From positions 7,862,485-7,926,484 of the forward strand of contig NC_134027.1 in assembly GCF_964204645.1 (NCBI RefSeq): a DNA stretch of 64,000 bases. The letters run 5' to 3'. Position 1 is the first letter of the stretch. Every line of letters begins with the position of its first letter. The notes beneath the pieces are model-generated. The model was not told where the DNA came from. It did not search any database and saw nothing but the letters and a program-made list of their open reading frames with translations. A program made the position numbers and the translations under genes. Of this stretch, positions 36,761-50,300 are shown in pieces. Source of the DNA: Tubulanus polymorphus. Its lineage: Eukaryota > Nemertea > Palaeonemertea > Tubulaniformes > Tubulanidae.

Positions 36761-39590
36761 CATTCGTTTGACGCGGCTGCAAAGATTAATACGAACGCTA
36801 TGAGTGTGTATATATCAATGAGCCCGACGGATTCGACACACGTGACCTAGCAGCGACAGACGATAATCCATCCACGTTTCGCGATATGGATTAGTTCCGA
36901 TTTGTGAAAATCACGTCGCGAAGAGCCGATCAATTGGTCGCTTCAGAACCGTAGCCTCTTTCGCGTTCCGTTATAAATCCGACCACTCTCGTACGAATTG
37001 GCAAGTGGCCCGACACGCTGCATCTATAGAACTCGACTGTGAAGAAAGGCTTTCTCGCATCATGCAACCTTTTTGCCTCAACCATACGAAAAACAATTCA
37101 CAGATATTATTCAATTGTTTGCATCGATCGTGTTCATCTGCTTGAACATGACTTATAAATGACATGCCACTGCTACACTGTTCTATCGCTCGAGTAACAG
37201 CCTTGCAAGAGAAAATGCGAATCCTCGCCGCAATTTGATATTAAGCCATCATTTGATTATTGTCAAAATGTATATACCTTACACCCAAAGGAATGACCAA
37301 AATAATTGTCGAAATGCGTAGACTGTACCATGGCTACATCGTATGATATCAGAATTCTACAATGTAGCGCTTATCCACTTCAACGGTGAAGACTTGTTCG
37401 AACAAATTTTCAATTAAGCATCTTCGTAGCCACCCGTGTTAAGTTCAAATGGAAGTGGTTGACGCGTTGGCGTGGTGCGTGCGTCTGGCGCCAGGCGCTG
37501 GGAATGACAAGGAAAAGTGCGTACATATGTAGCGTGAGCTTTATACACGTTGTCTAAGAACTCGATAGAGGGTGGAGCTCAATTAATAACGCGTCACGAT
37601 TCACAGGAAAGCAGTAGTGCGGTGATGTCACAGAAAGAAACTGGTGAAAAATGCATTGATACATTAGATACTGAGCTACGTCTGTTGTTCGGAATACGCA
37701 CGTCATCATTGAAGTTATTTCGTAAAACTCCGTACATCAACTTGAAACAAGCCCGCCGAATGGCACTATCGATTTACGCGCTTCTATAAAGTTCAAGTGA
37801 TGATGTGACATTTGTCACCGATGTATTGAACAGGATAATTTAAAGATTGATTTGTACGTTTCGCATATTGAAATTGAAAGTTATTTGTGAGTTGCTGTTT
37901 GAAGTACGGGATGGTGGCAAATTATCTAAATGACCTCACTATCAAGAATATTCAAAATATTAGGACTCTGGATCACCTTTGTTATGGGGATGAATCTATC
38001 GCCACTATAAGATTGGGTCAAGTCCTTTTAAACAAAGGCGATATAGTTTCTTTACAATTTATATACTTTTCGCGCGTAAAAGCCCTACTTTGGCTTTTAC
38101 CAGTGACGAGATGACATGCCCGAGGAGAACGTTGAGCGAGTTGATAAGGCCGGAGTTGAGGACGACATTCACCCGGCTGCGCTGGCTCAGTATATCTGAG
38201 TGAATATAAAATGAAGTGCATTGTGTAATTGTCCATGAGCAAATCGAATATCTACGCTAAACCCAACCCAAATGAAATCAGCAACATTTGCATTATTATC
38301 AACAACATCTATCCCACGCTTTTGAGAAACAGATGAATCGACGTCGCTGGCGTGAGCTTCTAGAGTGTTTTTCGATATGACAATATTCGTTTCATCTGCA
38401 GTGGTGTGACACCACAATTTTTCTTCATTGTTCAACGAAATCCATTAAGAAATTATTCGAATAATCCATTATTCTCGTATTCGCTGTTAAAATCGAATCG
38501 GGTATTTTAGCAACCAAATCGAAAATCTTTTTTTCACAGAGAAAATTCCGCGGATAAATTGAAAAATCCATCAACATCTCATTAAATTGTGATTCAACGA
38601 TGGGGATTCAATTTTCCGGACGTGTTCACCATCGTAATTTTCAAGTATATATTGCCATGCCTTCTTGTTTGAATGGAAACAATTGCAAATGAACAGAAAA
38701 TGATACCTGAGGCAGTTTACAAACAAAAGATCTGCTGATCGGGATTTTACAAAATGAGCGGTAAAGTAGCATACCTTTCGCAAATTAATCGGTCACAATG
38801 ATTTTGATATCTACTGACTCTCGAGTTGTGAATTAATATTTGACTCCGCAAAGAAATAGTATCTTATATTGAACACAACAGACAGCATAATAGACTCCTC
38901 AGACTATATTCGAATCATATCAATAATGAAAGGTCCATAATGTGCTAACTTTGTCGAGCATCGTGGAAAACATTGATTAAACTATACGGTCCTATTATCC
39001 ATTTGGAGAGTTAGAAAGAATCATCTTTCATATCAGTATCCGTTTTTCGGGTGGAGACATCCATATCATTATATCTTCAAAGTGGTTGACTACAGACGAC
39101 ACAATGATATTATGGATCAAAATTGATAACGTAAAATCATTCGAGGTATGCACCCCAGACAAGGGGCTACAAGTGACAGCTAGGGTCATCACGAGGCTCG
39201 TTGCATAGACGGGAATGATCCTACTCATATTCCACTTATGGTAGTTATAAGCGCTTAAATTTCTTAAAACAATTGAGAAATCGAGGTGCATGATCGAAAC
39301 TTTATGACAATTAAGGAAGGTTGATTCACCACAATGGAAGAGGAAGACATGTAAGGCGAAGCTCGTGTGACACTGTTACAGTAAATATCATACGTATACA
39401 AAAATAAATAAAAAAACGAAAATCATGAAAATGAAAACGTGTGCTTTCACTTTGGACAAACCTACCTCTAATGGGTGCAACTAGGACAACGGTTTTGGTG
39501 GAATGGTGCTTGGGTTATGCTGTGAGACGGTTTGCAATTGCGCTCCTTACCTATTCGACATTTCAACAAAGATGACCCTATTCCCCGGGT
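36761..39590. other. Upstream of the Kv gene, mostly non-coding
   Basis: No firm gene. A GC-rich block at 38075-38215 is open in several frames on both strands and carries a 9-bp hairpin (GTAAAAGCC, 38076-38084, with 38092-38100). An ORF ending at 37789 follows a fair acceptor but is otherwise unsupported. Confidence 0.4.
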
Positions 39591-39848
39591 TTAAATTGTA
39601 CGTGCACACCCATCCCGGAACCATGGTTCCGCGCCGATACAAAACGTAAATCCGTGTTTCTGACAGAGCGTACGTAGATTATTACAGCGTGTTCGACGCT
39701 CGGTGGCGACTAATTTTCTGACATCTCGGAGACATCTCTCGCTTGTCAATCGTAACGGACAACATAGAGTCGGTACGAGCACTGCGAGCAATAGCGAATA
39801 AGCCTTATTAATTCGCAGATCCGGCCTAATCGGTTGTGCGGGAGCCAT
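39591..39848 (-). CDS. Candidate small secreted Cys-rich protein (85 aa, unrecognised)
   Basis: Single open frame from ATG 39848 (G at +4) to TAA at 39593-39591. A short hydrophobic stretch (about residues 16-29, AYSLLLAVLVPTLC) is followed by a basic, Cys-containing tail with cysteines at about 29, 30, 38, 54, 60, 68 and 80. This looks like a signal peptide plus a small disulfide-bonded peptide. Local GC is about 50 percent, well above the flanks, which favours an exon but also makes chance open frames likelier. No splice sites are needed if it is one exon, but an upstream exon is possible. I recognise no family. It could equally be an accidental ORF in a GC-rich block. Confidence 0.28.
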   Translation of the reverse strand: MAPAQPIRPDLRINKAYSLLLAVLVPTLCCPLRLTSERCLRDVRKLVATERRTRCNNLRTLCQKHGFTFCIGAEPWFRDGCARTI

Positions 39849-40433
39849 CGCAGAGACATCTTCAGTCTTCAACAAGCGCCGTTTCTCCAAGTGTCATCAA
39901 CACGTCAGATCGCTGTCACGTGACAATTTACAAGAGATTGAACAGTCAGTAATGCCGTGATATTTGCCACAGGTAGCAAATTTGAAATATTAATCTATTT
40001 GTCTCATCATCACAAATTTGATTAAATTCGATTTGTAACAAAACAATGATGATGAAAATAACCAAAAAAAAATTATACAATTGTACTCACGCGGTTTTGT
40101 TTAACCATACGTCAATCCGATTGCGATGTTACGCGGTATTCTCGAAGATTTCATATAAGCCATATTTAATTGGCCTAAAGTAATTTGAATCCGGTTGGTT
40201 GTGATAACGTATCCTACGACTCGTGTCCACTGGGAAATTAATACATTGTATCTTGTTTACCGCTTAGATAGGGGACGTTAGGGGTAACTGTTGGCGATGA
40301 AAGTAAGTTAACTAATGAAAGCACGTTATCAACATATCTGAGCCAGATTTTTTGATATCATTAAAAAGAGGTAATATTTCTGATTCAACATTATGTTAAA
40401 AAAGATTGGCTCGTGCTATGAGGGTTCCCCGTC

Positions 40434-41262
40434 ATGGGCGGATCCAGGGGGATGGGTAGACAGTATTGGAAGGAAATTTAAGGGAACCTTTCTGATCTTA
40501 GTGCACACCCAGTATCCAGGTCAATGCGAGCGCCGAAGGTGCGAATTCCATATAGGGGGCCCCAGAAAATTTTGAAAATATGTTACCATTTAAAGGCTTT
40601 TAGAGGGCTTCTAGAGACTAGCAGAGCAATCCAGAATAAACGAATTCGAGACAAGATTTTAACAGATGCGGATAAAAAATGAAGCTGGCGAACCCATGAA
40701 AGAATGGTTGTCGCCAACTTCGCCTAGTGCCCCTATAATCTTTAAAAGTGCCCCTTAAAAATTATACAGAATACGGCTAAGTGCCCCTTCATTGTTAACA
40801 ATCGGCAAAAATTGCCTCGTCTTCACATTTATCCTTATGTCGTGTGCCATCTTCCAAACCAAAAGTGCCCCTAAAATTTTAAAAATTAGGCAAAAAAGTG
40901 CCCTTTTCTTCAACATTTTCCGCGTATAGTGCCCTCTTCTAAAGTACGAGTGCCCCTTTAGCCCTCCCTGAAAAGGCAAGGACAAGGTGCCCTCATCTAA
41001 AGCATGAGTGTCCCTTGCAAAAGGAAAGTGCCCTTTTTAATTTATCATGATTAAAGGCTTTACAAATATGATTATCTCTCCTCACTTTCTCGGCAGCAGT
41101 ATTTACCGATTAATTTTATAATTATGCCCGGATTACGGACACGGAATTAGCGGTTACTGAAATAATGCCGTCAAAAATATTGCCGGTGAAATTTCGAAGG
41201 GCACTTAAAAATTCTAGACCGTATTGGGCAATACGGCTAATACGGTCTGGATCCGCCCCTGC
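40434..41262. mobile_element. Inverted-repeat element (GGGCGGATCCAG family) with GTGCCCCT tracts, copy 2
   Basis: Left end ATGGGCGGATCCAG (40434) and right end CTGGATCCGCCCCTG (to 41262) are inverted repeats. Between 40725 and 41040 the words AGTGCCCCT or AGTGCCCTT recur about ten times at irregular spacing. No transposase frame is present. The 40.4-40.6 kb part is open on the plus strand but has no protein features. Confidence 0.6.
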
Positions 41263-44200
41263 CCGTATGATAATGACAGTTGTTCGCTGGAGTCAAAATG
41301 GACAAATAAAAATAAAAACCGATAATACAACCAGTAGGAATGACGAAGATTATATTAAGGGAAGATAATCTGCGTTTGAAAGATCCAAGAGTAGCTGTCG
41401 AATGGGGGACGTAAGCACGAAAAGTGGGGTTACGTCAACAGATATATGCGATATATAAATTTATCGTTATAAGGAATAATATTCTTGCCACTCTTCCCCA
41501 GGTCGTATGCTGTTTTAATTCACTTTTTATTAACAGTAACTAAAAGAAAACATTCTAAATCATGGTCTTGACATCTTAAATTGTATGCAAATCAATATCC
41601 AATTTCTAAGGGGGTACAAACAAATACTACTGCTCACCCCCTGCGTTAGGTCTTTAACCCATGTCCTTCCTATGCTTTCTCCGTCGGCCCAGAAAGGAGT
41701 GAGTTATCTATTGGCCTAGTTTATGTCAATTAGCTCAACGACCTAGGGAATAATGGATAAGCTTTTCTAAATGCATTTGATTTCTGAGAATATCATGATC
41801 ATAAAGGAGGCACCAAAAGTAATTCCGTGTCCAAAAAGGTGATTCACAAAGCCCAAAGTGGTTTCGTCTTCTTTTCCATATGTTGTTGGTGTTGCGATCA
41901 TTTGTTTTTGTTCTTACTAGGGATTTCTGCAAGTGGTTTTCAATTTCCCATTACATACATGTATCCAGGTAACTTGCACATGACAGTGCGCGCGGGTTAC
42001 GCGTGTGGCTAAATACGAGAAATTGCCCGTGGCTGTGTCGACATGCAAGGAAAGGCTATCACACTCCATGCGAATATACTTCATGTAAGTGAAGGGAGGC
42101 AATGTGTTCATCTGATTGATTAAATTGATTTATCTGATCGGGAAGAATCTGTTACATTTATATATATATGTATATAACTTCAAAATCGCCTTGTACTAGC
42201 AAGGTGGTGCTTAGAGCTTCGAAATATCAATGACAGCAAGTGAATTGAAAATACATGTGTACAGTGATGCTGTTTTGATCGTGAAATAGTTACAGTTGAT
42301 AGTAATGACATTGCACGCATGCACACAAGGGGTCAGAGGTGATCAAATTGTATCTATTCAAACTAACCTCATAATTAGCAAATAGAATTCAATATCACAT
42401 CTTACCTTTCTTCAAATAGGAGATCCATTGGTGCGTTCGTCATCAAGAGCACACCAAATCAAAACAAGCACATTTAAATGTGAGCTTATTTTAATCGTAT
42501 ATTTGCTCCCCGTAGTTCAAGATGGAAATGAAAATCCGTGGACAAAAATACCAATATTCTTAATCGTTTGGAGTGTTTTGTCATTCATTTTTAGGCAGTG
42601 CCAGGAAATCTATAAAATGCATTTCTTACTCTCTTTCATGTCACTCGTCTTCTTTTTAATTCATCAATGCGATAAGAGGAAGAATCTTTAAGATAGAATA
42701 TCTCGATGAATGAAAGATGGAAGTGGCGGAGATAATCATCCTGTTCTGGGGAAGGATCTTATTCTCGTGAACTACGTTGATCCGATATGAACGTGACTGT
42801 CAAGAACTGACCATGAAAATACAGATGTGTCCAACAAAACGAAGTTCCGCACAATCTTATCGAACGTATGTCTCAGGAAATAATTAGGGACTGAAATTCC
42901 TTGATCTGATGTCTATAAATGTGACAAAAAATGTTTAAAGCATTGTCACCTAACGCCTATAAGTTATGACGAGATATACTGATTTATTTACTGGTACAAA
43001 TGTTACGGTGTATGATGATAAGCATAATTCATGATACCGCTCCGAAAAGAGTAATCAGTTAACGATGACAATGTAGATGCATATAGGAAATTTGCGACTA
43101 TCTTCCAGATATAATGAACCATTCAGAAACATTCTCTGTGCCAATACATCATCTTACATAAACACAAGTATAAACAAAACAATATCCCAATGCCTAATTT
43201 AATCACGGCTTATTAGCTTCGTCCAGTGTCACACCAGGAAATGTGGTTGATTGTGTACCATTGTCAGACTTTGGAGGTTCTTCGACAATGTTTATGTCAA
43301 TAGTACTTCAGCGCACCACGGCGATACCATCGTCCTCCTAACACTCGGTGCTCTTGAACAACCTTGAGCAAATTGTGGTGTCGAACAGCGTGGCTATAAG
43401 ACAGACTTAAATCAAATTACTTCTACTTAATCATATCTCTAGAAGATTATTTCATCTGTCTATTATTGATAGTCTATTATGTCTTATTGTATTCCAGAAA
43501 CACATACTATAGTATTGGGTAACTAGATATTTGCTTTCAATGTTTTCAGAAAAACGCTTACCCATGCGCATTGAATATGATTGAAAAAAGACGATGATTT
43601 TGTAAGAAAGAAATTTATATATTCTAGAAAAAGAAATTTCGTTCCTCTGCGAAGCGTGATTGGAATGTAAAGTTAGGGAAATAGCACCAGTTAATACTGT
43701 TAAGTACATCGAGCGTTAAATCATGCCTATTTGATGGCTATTTCCCATCATCGTAGCATATATTCGAATATTGCCTTAGATAGTAAATTATCAGTAATAG
43801 ATGGAAACAATCAGTCAACGATAATGCCATAAAACGACGCATTAAGAATTGTTCAGGGTGCTAATGATGATGGTGATGATGAGGATGACGAGCGTACGAT
43901 ACAAAAGCCACAGCAGTTGAGAAGGCGATATTTGAAAACATTTTAAAATGCTTTACATGCGCTTGGAAACTTGGCCTCAGGGACGATGGTCTGGAACACG
44001 AGTTCGCAAAATCAAGGACGACAGCTTTTCCAATACGCGAATTATTGTAACTGTTGCTGATTTATGACATTTCTTTTCGCAGCAAAAAATTTGGTATTTA
44101 ACATTTTGGGCAAGAGGTCAATACTGACAGTTCAGTATCGGATAGTGATCAACGACCACGTCATGTAAATGTCATATTAGCCAGAATATCACGACACGGA

Positions 44201-44528
44201 GCTGAAATGATTTTCATCAGCCGCAAATACTGACACCCACGAAGACACCCACGAAGTGTAAGGTCAAGGGTGATCTAACGACAGCAAATCGGTATATCTG
44301 GTTCCGTTTACTATGCAATGAGTGACATGAGTTCTCTGTAATTTCCACAGGTACATGCATTGCAAGGCGTCGGGTAACAAAAAAGCCCCGTTGGCACTAA
44401 TTTTCTATTTTTCAATCTGTTCGTCTGCAGAAGGAACGCATCAGATATGATATCAGAATTAAACTCTTTTTTAGAATCCAGCCTGCGGAATGTTTGTAAA
44501 GAATTTTTGAAACCCATCTAGCCCAACG

Positions 44529-44597
44529 CACACGACGTAGGGAAACACGGAAACTGGACCATGAAACATGTTTCTGAGCGTTTCCCTGTGTCGTGTG
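44529..44597. repeat. Imperfect 18-bp inverted repeat
   Basis: CACACGACGTAGGGAAAC (44529-44546) and GTTTCCCTGTGTCGTGTG (44580-44597) pair at 16 of 18 positions around a 33-base spacer. GGAAACACGG-like words recur on either strand to about 44700. Part of an unclassified repeat cluster. Confidence 0.5.
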
Positions 44598-45028
44598 AGT
44601 TTACAAGAAACGAGAATCATGGTCTCAGAAAAACAATGTTTCCGGGAACAGGCATATTTTGATTCCGTGTTTCCATGGTTCTCTGGTTCCTTGGTGTCGT
44701 ATGCTTTGGTCTTCTGCAAGTGCAAGTTCCATATTCTCTACGGTTGACAATGATATACCGTGAGCTGTTAACAAGTTCATATCATCATGTATGAATGCTT
44801 GGGCCTTGATACTTGCGAATGCATACGGGTTAATCATGATAAGAATGTAACAGCGAACAAGTTCATCGACTATCTTTTATATCTATAAATATCATGCATT
44901 CACTTGTACAAGCAACGGTCGCCCTTAAAAATTGAAATATTGCTTTTACCAGTAATGGGTAATATATCGTATCGTAATATAGAACTGATAAACCGTAACA
45001 TACGAAGCGATTGATACGGACCGTAGAT

Positions 45029-45064
45029 TGATTGAAGAAGGGTCGCGACGACCCAGATCAATCA
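45029..45064. repeat. Short two-stem hairpin
   Basis: TGATTGA and GGGTCG pair with CGACCC and TCAATCA around a CGA loop, 13 base pairs with a small internal loop. Intergenic; no neighbouring gene feature. Confidence 0.5.
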
Positions 45065-47334
45065 GCGCAGATAGCTACGTAGCAAATTGAATGACAAGAT
45101 CAAATAAGTTTTAAGTGGCCAGTGGACACGAGATACTTTCCTGTCTATCTCACGGCCCCGCTTTAACGCAAGCAATCATTTTCGCCGCTGACCAACGCAT
45201 TTGTTTTGATATATTCATTTCTGAAACTTGTACTATTTCAAGGTGATAGAAAAAAAAACATTTTTTTCAAATAGGTCTGTGGGTCTGTGAACATAAGTGT
45301 TAACATAGCTACCCGTAGAGTTCAGTGTATTCGGTTGAGACACAGCGAGATGAGCGTTGTGCGGCACCAATGTGCCATCTAACATACGCTGAATCTATCT
45401 TCCATTTGATACCGCTACATCGTATGATGAACTAACCCGATATATATTGCCTATGTAATACATATTATATCGTATATTTTATCAATAACACATGTTTATT
45501 GTTTCATACAAGTCAATAAAATCGATGATTGAATCGGGGGTCTTTCATCGCAGAAAACATCCGTACGTTCGAAATAACTTCACATAAACATCATATATAT
45601 CGGCTGTTGGTTTTTTCATTAGGATGGAAATTGTTGAGTATTTCAATTTGGAAGGTAAAATAGGTTGTAAAGAAAATAATTCAAATATTTCATTTTTATC
45701 AAAATGATCATCAACTTAACCCTGAAACCATCATCTAATTAATTTAAGAATTGTTTATGGTGTTTTATTTCTGAAAAAAGGCATTTTCACATCTACACGA
45801 TGAAAATTCAAAAATATATACGCTCCCACGTAGCCAGCACCTGTAAGCTGCATATAGTGAAATCATGGGGCATTGGAAAATATGATATCAAATAATAATG
45901 AAAGTCAATATTACTAAAAATTTCAGTAATACCATAATATCTATAATATATATTCAATATCGAGAGTTCTACCAGTCTGGAACTTCAAAATAGTGGTCAC
46001 GTGATCACTGCAATCTTTATATCGTTCGTCCCATGGTCAGGGCGCAAAAATTGATTCATACAGTTTAACTTATATCTGATGTTAATTATTTTCACTGTTT
46101 AGTGATTATTTCAACTATGAATGCTAACAATACATTTCGATATATGTATGAAAGAACAGCTGCGGGGATTGAACCGCATCGTGTTTCTAATTAGAAGGAA
46201 GCTGAGTAGTTGCTGAGGTGACAATGTAAATCGCAGCGGGGTTGGCCTGAAAGCAGCGGTGACAGTTGGATTGTTTCAAAAAATCGATACATTTCGAGAT
46301 GCATGATTTTATGTGTGACGTCCGTCTAGTCGACTATAAGCCCGATATCGCCATGGAAAACCGACCCTCGCAAAGAAACGACCGTCTTTGCAGGCTTTTT
46401 CAGTTTCAATGTCCGTTATTTTCAATTCAAACTTGCACTGGTCAACTAAATTCCTTCTACATGTAGTTTCCCAGATCCAGTTTTTTAATCTCTTGCCAGA
46501 ATATTTCATTTACATTGCTTAGCTTGATTAAAGACTGACCGTTTTCTGCGTTTGCTCCAGTTGTCCATCGGTTCCCGCAGAATCCATGGATCCGATTCCA
46601 TCGTACAATCGTTAACGTCTGCCATGGTGTCACACCAAGTCCCTGTATGCGATGCTGCCACGGCATTGGCAAGCACCATCCATTCCCGAGGTGTGATTGC
46701 ACCAAACCGTTAATCTCTTACTGACCTCTATCCGATCAAAAATTAGAATGACGTCAACACGGTCGGTTGTAACTGTTGCACGAGCGCGTGTCATAGATGC
46801 ACATGCATCACTTGGCGTAGCGCGTTTGGGCTAGCCTATATTGTAGAAAAAGTACTCGACACCATGCGCTTGTTGAAAAGGCAGCTGTTTAGAGCTAGTA
46901 CTTAATATGTTATGAAAAATAATCGAGATCCGATACCGGTTAGGGAAATGCCGATTGATTTGGCCTGATCTTTGATCTTAAGGATGAACATAATTTAGAA
47001 TTGAAAAACTGAGATGAGGTGTAACACCCAATGTCATAGAACTCATCGACTGCGCTTTGAATGTAGACGGAATTTTGTGTTTTATGTTGGAATAATTCTC
47101 GTCAGAAAACAAGTGCAAGGTTGTTTAAATTGAATAATAACCTTTAGTCTGCTTATCACACATCAACTCATGTGAAAGAGAAGGGCAAATGAAAAAAAAG
47201 TATTACGGCCATGCGAAAAGAATGTTCAATCTTATCATGTATGTATGACATGATTTGTAAGGTTGCGCGTTATCGAGATTAGGCCGGGTTGTATTTTGAG
47301 ACATGACATGTTCAAATCATTCATCGTTGAAAAG

Positions 47335-50300
47335 ATGGATTTAAAATCAGCTCTGCGATTAATGTGTTTTCTAGGAATGCAGCACTACATCCTGTCAGCT
47401 AACCAAAATGGCATCAAACTTGCGGACAATGCTTACACCGGCATCGTTATAGCTATACATAAAGATGTACCACACAATGAGAAGCTACTCACGAACTTGA
47501 AGGTATTTCTGATTACAATTTTTTTTTCAAATGCGTTTGATTCTCAGGCTTGTTCATAACTCTAAGATATGTTTTTATGCAAACAAAATTTTTAAGGATT
47601 ATTTCATCGAAGCCTCGGACCGACTGATGAAAGCCACCAGAAGACGGGCGTATTTCAAAGAAATTACCATTCTTGTTCCGTTGACCTGGCCGCCCAGCGA
47701 CCAATACGAAACAGCTCACGGCGAAACGTACGAAAATTCGATGATAAGAGTGGAGAAAAGTAACCCTGTCTTCGGTGATAATCCGTATGTGTTGCAAAAT
47801 GCTGGTTGTGGTATGCCTGGTGAATACATGCACCTCACTCCAAGCTACTTACTCGATAAAGAAAACACGTATTATCGATGGGGCGATCCAGGTAATTTAT
47901 CCGAAAAATCGATTCTAATTTCCATATATTCCACTCCATTCGTGTAGTAGCACTGGTGCTCCCCCTGTACTTCCAGCAAAATCTATCGTTCACGAATGGG
48001 GTCACCTTCGCTGGGGCTTGTTTGATGAATACGCCAAAGACAAGAACGCCGACAAACACTTCTATTCCGTGGGCAAACAAATATTGCCCGTAAGGTATAA
48101 CCGTAGTACTTGAATAGTTTTACCGGCCGAAATGCCGTTTTATGTTATGTTATATCATTCATAGCAAATCGTTACCGGCACAACACGAATATGATTATGT
48201 ATATTTTTACAATTCATAGGTGCAATAGTGAAATTCAAGGTAAACCGCTTAATATCATAACACAAGGACGTTGTAAAATAGACTTCGATACGTTGCAAGT
48301 GGAGAAAGATTGTCGATTTATACCAGATACCGAGTCTACCGAGTCGAAGGCTTCTATTATGTTTATGCAGTATCTGAATTCGGTAATTTCGATGATATAC
48401 ACATGCTTCGATAAACTACATGTCAAGATTCTAAGACGGCTGTTCAGTGTCAATATCATTTTCATTTTTGCAGGTGACCGATTTTTGTGACGATGGGACG
48501 CTTAATGATGACGGTATCATACATAACAAGGATGCCCCTAACTCACAGAACCGATTCTGTTCCGGGAAAAGTGCGTGGGAGATAATGCGACAACACGAAG
48601 ACTTCAAAAATGGTGAGTTGTAGGAACAAAAAAAATCAACAAATTCGATGCAATGTGGTTTAAAACATGATTGCTTATTGAGAAATCAATCATACTCTCA
48701 CTCATTAAACAGTATTTACGTAAAACATAGGTGAAAGCCACGATAAAAAGAGACATGCTCCGACATGCTTGTATGTAAGTAATATAAGTAATATAAGGAG
48801 CGACGATGGGAAATTCGCATTCATGCCAATCAACGGACCAGACAAGAGCACATCTTAAGAAATGCTCCTTAAGTCTTCAATAACCAGATATGCAATTTTT
48901 TTTCGTTCAGATGCTAATCCGCCAAACACAAATTTAGACGGCACAAAAACAAATTTTCGCCTGGTGCAAGCAACAAATCAGCGCACGGTTCTTGTTCTCG
49001 ACGTCTCTGGATCGATGATGGATGTAAGATTTTATCTGTAAATGTGTCTTATCATACGACACCCTCGCTTGCCAGGATTTCCTCCTTTCAAAGCTCACGC
49101 CTACAAAAACTGCTTAGCGGTAACCTGTCCGCCCAAGACATCTTGGGCATTGTAATAGACCAATGAAGGGTTTTCGGCCAGGGTTTGTGTTTGAGTGAGC
49201 TTCGCCGAAAGAAAAGCAAACCCTGGCAAGCGAGAATGAACTGTATTTAATTCTTACAGACATCGAATGAGGCTAGATTGACTAGGTTACGACAGGCCGT
49301 TCGAAATTACATTTCGAACACTGCCGAGGTGGGCAGTCAGCTGGGAATCGTTGAGTTCAGCAACGACGCGATGGTAAAGCAAGAGCTGCTGACGGTTAGT
49401 GATTCCGCAGCCAGACAAGCGATGTTAGCTAACATTCCAAATCACGATGACGTTAGTGGTGAAACTTGCATCGGTTGCGGTTTGTATCAAGCAGTAAACG
49501 TAAGTTTAACGTCAACCATACAACGGAGAAAATCGAGGAAATTTGGCCTTTTCTGTAACAGAGTGAATCTGATAACTAAATCAACTTAACTCCTCCGATT
49601 ACAGTTACTCAAGAAAGTTGACAAGACCATTCAATGCGATGGCCATATCGTATTGGTAACTGACGGGAAACAAAATCGTTATCCATCAAAGGTCAATAAT
49701 GTATCCATTGGGGTACCCGTTGAAAGTTCCAATGCTGAGGAGGAATACTTCAACAAGATTCAATCGCAGTGTCGCCTAGTAGTTGACATTATTGCCATAT
49801 CAGAATCGTCTTTTGAAGATAAGCTACAGGACATGTCGGACGCGACGGGTGGTCGCTTGTTCTTCTATGACCAGGACACATCGACGACAACACTCTTTGA
49901 TGCATTTGATGCAATTGCCATGGATCGAGGAAGCCGCAGTGCAGCGCACCTTCCTATAACGGTAATACAATCTTGCTATTTCTTCGACATAAGAAAGAGA
50001 CACGTTGAACACTTTTGGAAACAAGATCAGCATTTTAATAGAACATGTTGATTAGGTCATTTGAATAAGAGAGTTCCAATTACATCATTAGCTATATGGG
50101 GTAAAATCAATTCAAATTCTAATAAGAACCAGGCTAATACTCATTAGATATTGAAATTCATCGAAACGTGCTTCCCTATAGCTAGTTTCTCTATAGATAC
50201 GGAGCAAATGAGAGTTTAAGTGCTTATTTTCCGCTTGCCCTAGATGGTATTAGTATTATGTTGACAGGTCGACAGTTTAAAAGTTGTTGTCAATGACAGT

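Larger units (their letters stand above)
41263..47334. other. Spacer before the CLCA pair
   Basis: No supported gene besides the two hairpins listed. A GC-richer block at 46500-46720 is open in several frames on both strands. The promoter of CLCA copy A should lie near 47.2 kb, but no core element is clear. Confidence 0.4.

Noticed and set aside
46155-46185. B-box-like GGTTCAATCCC on the minus strand
   Set aside because: The T arm pairs only with an eight-base loop and no A box is at the right distance; at most a SINE scrap.
47513-47833. Minus-strand open frame of 106 codons
   Set aside because: Shadow of CLCA copy A exon 2, which has splice sites and clear homology.
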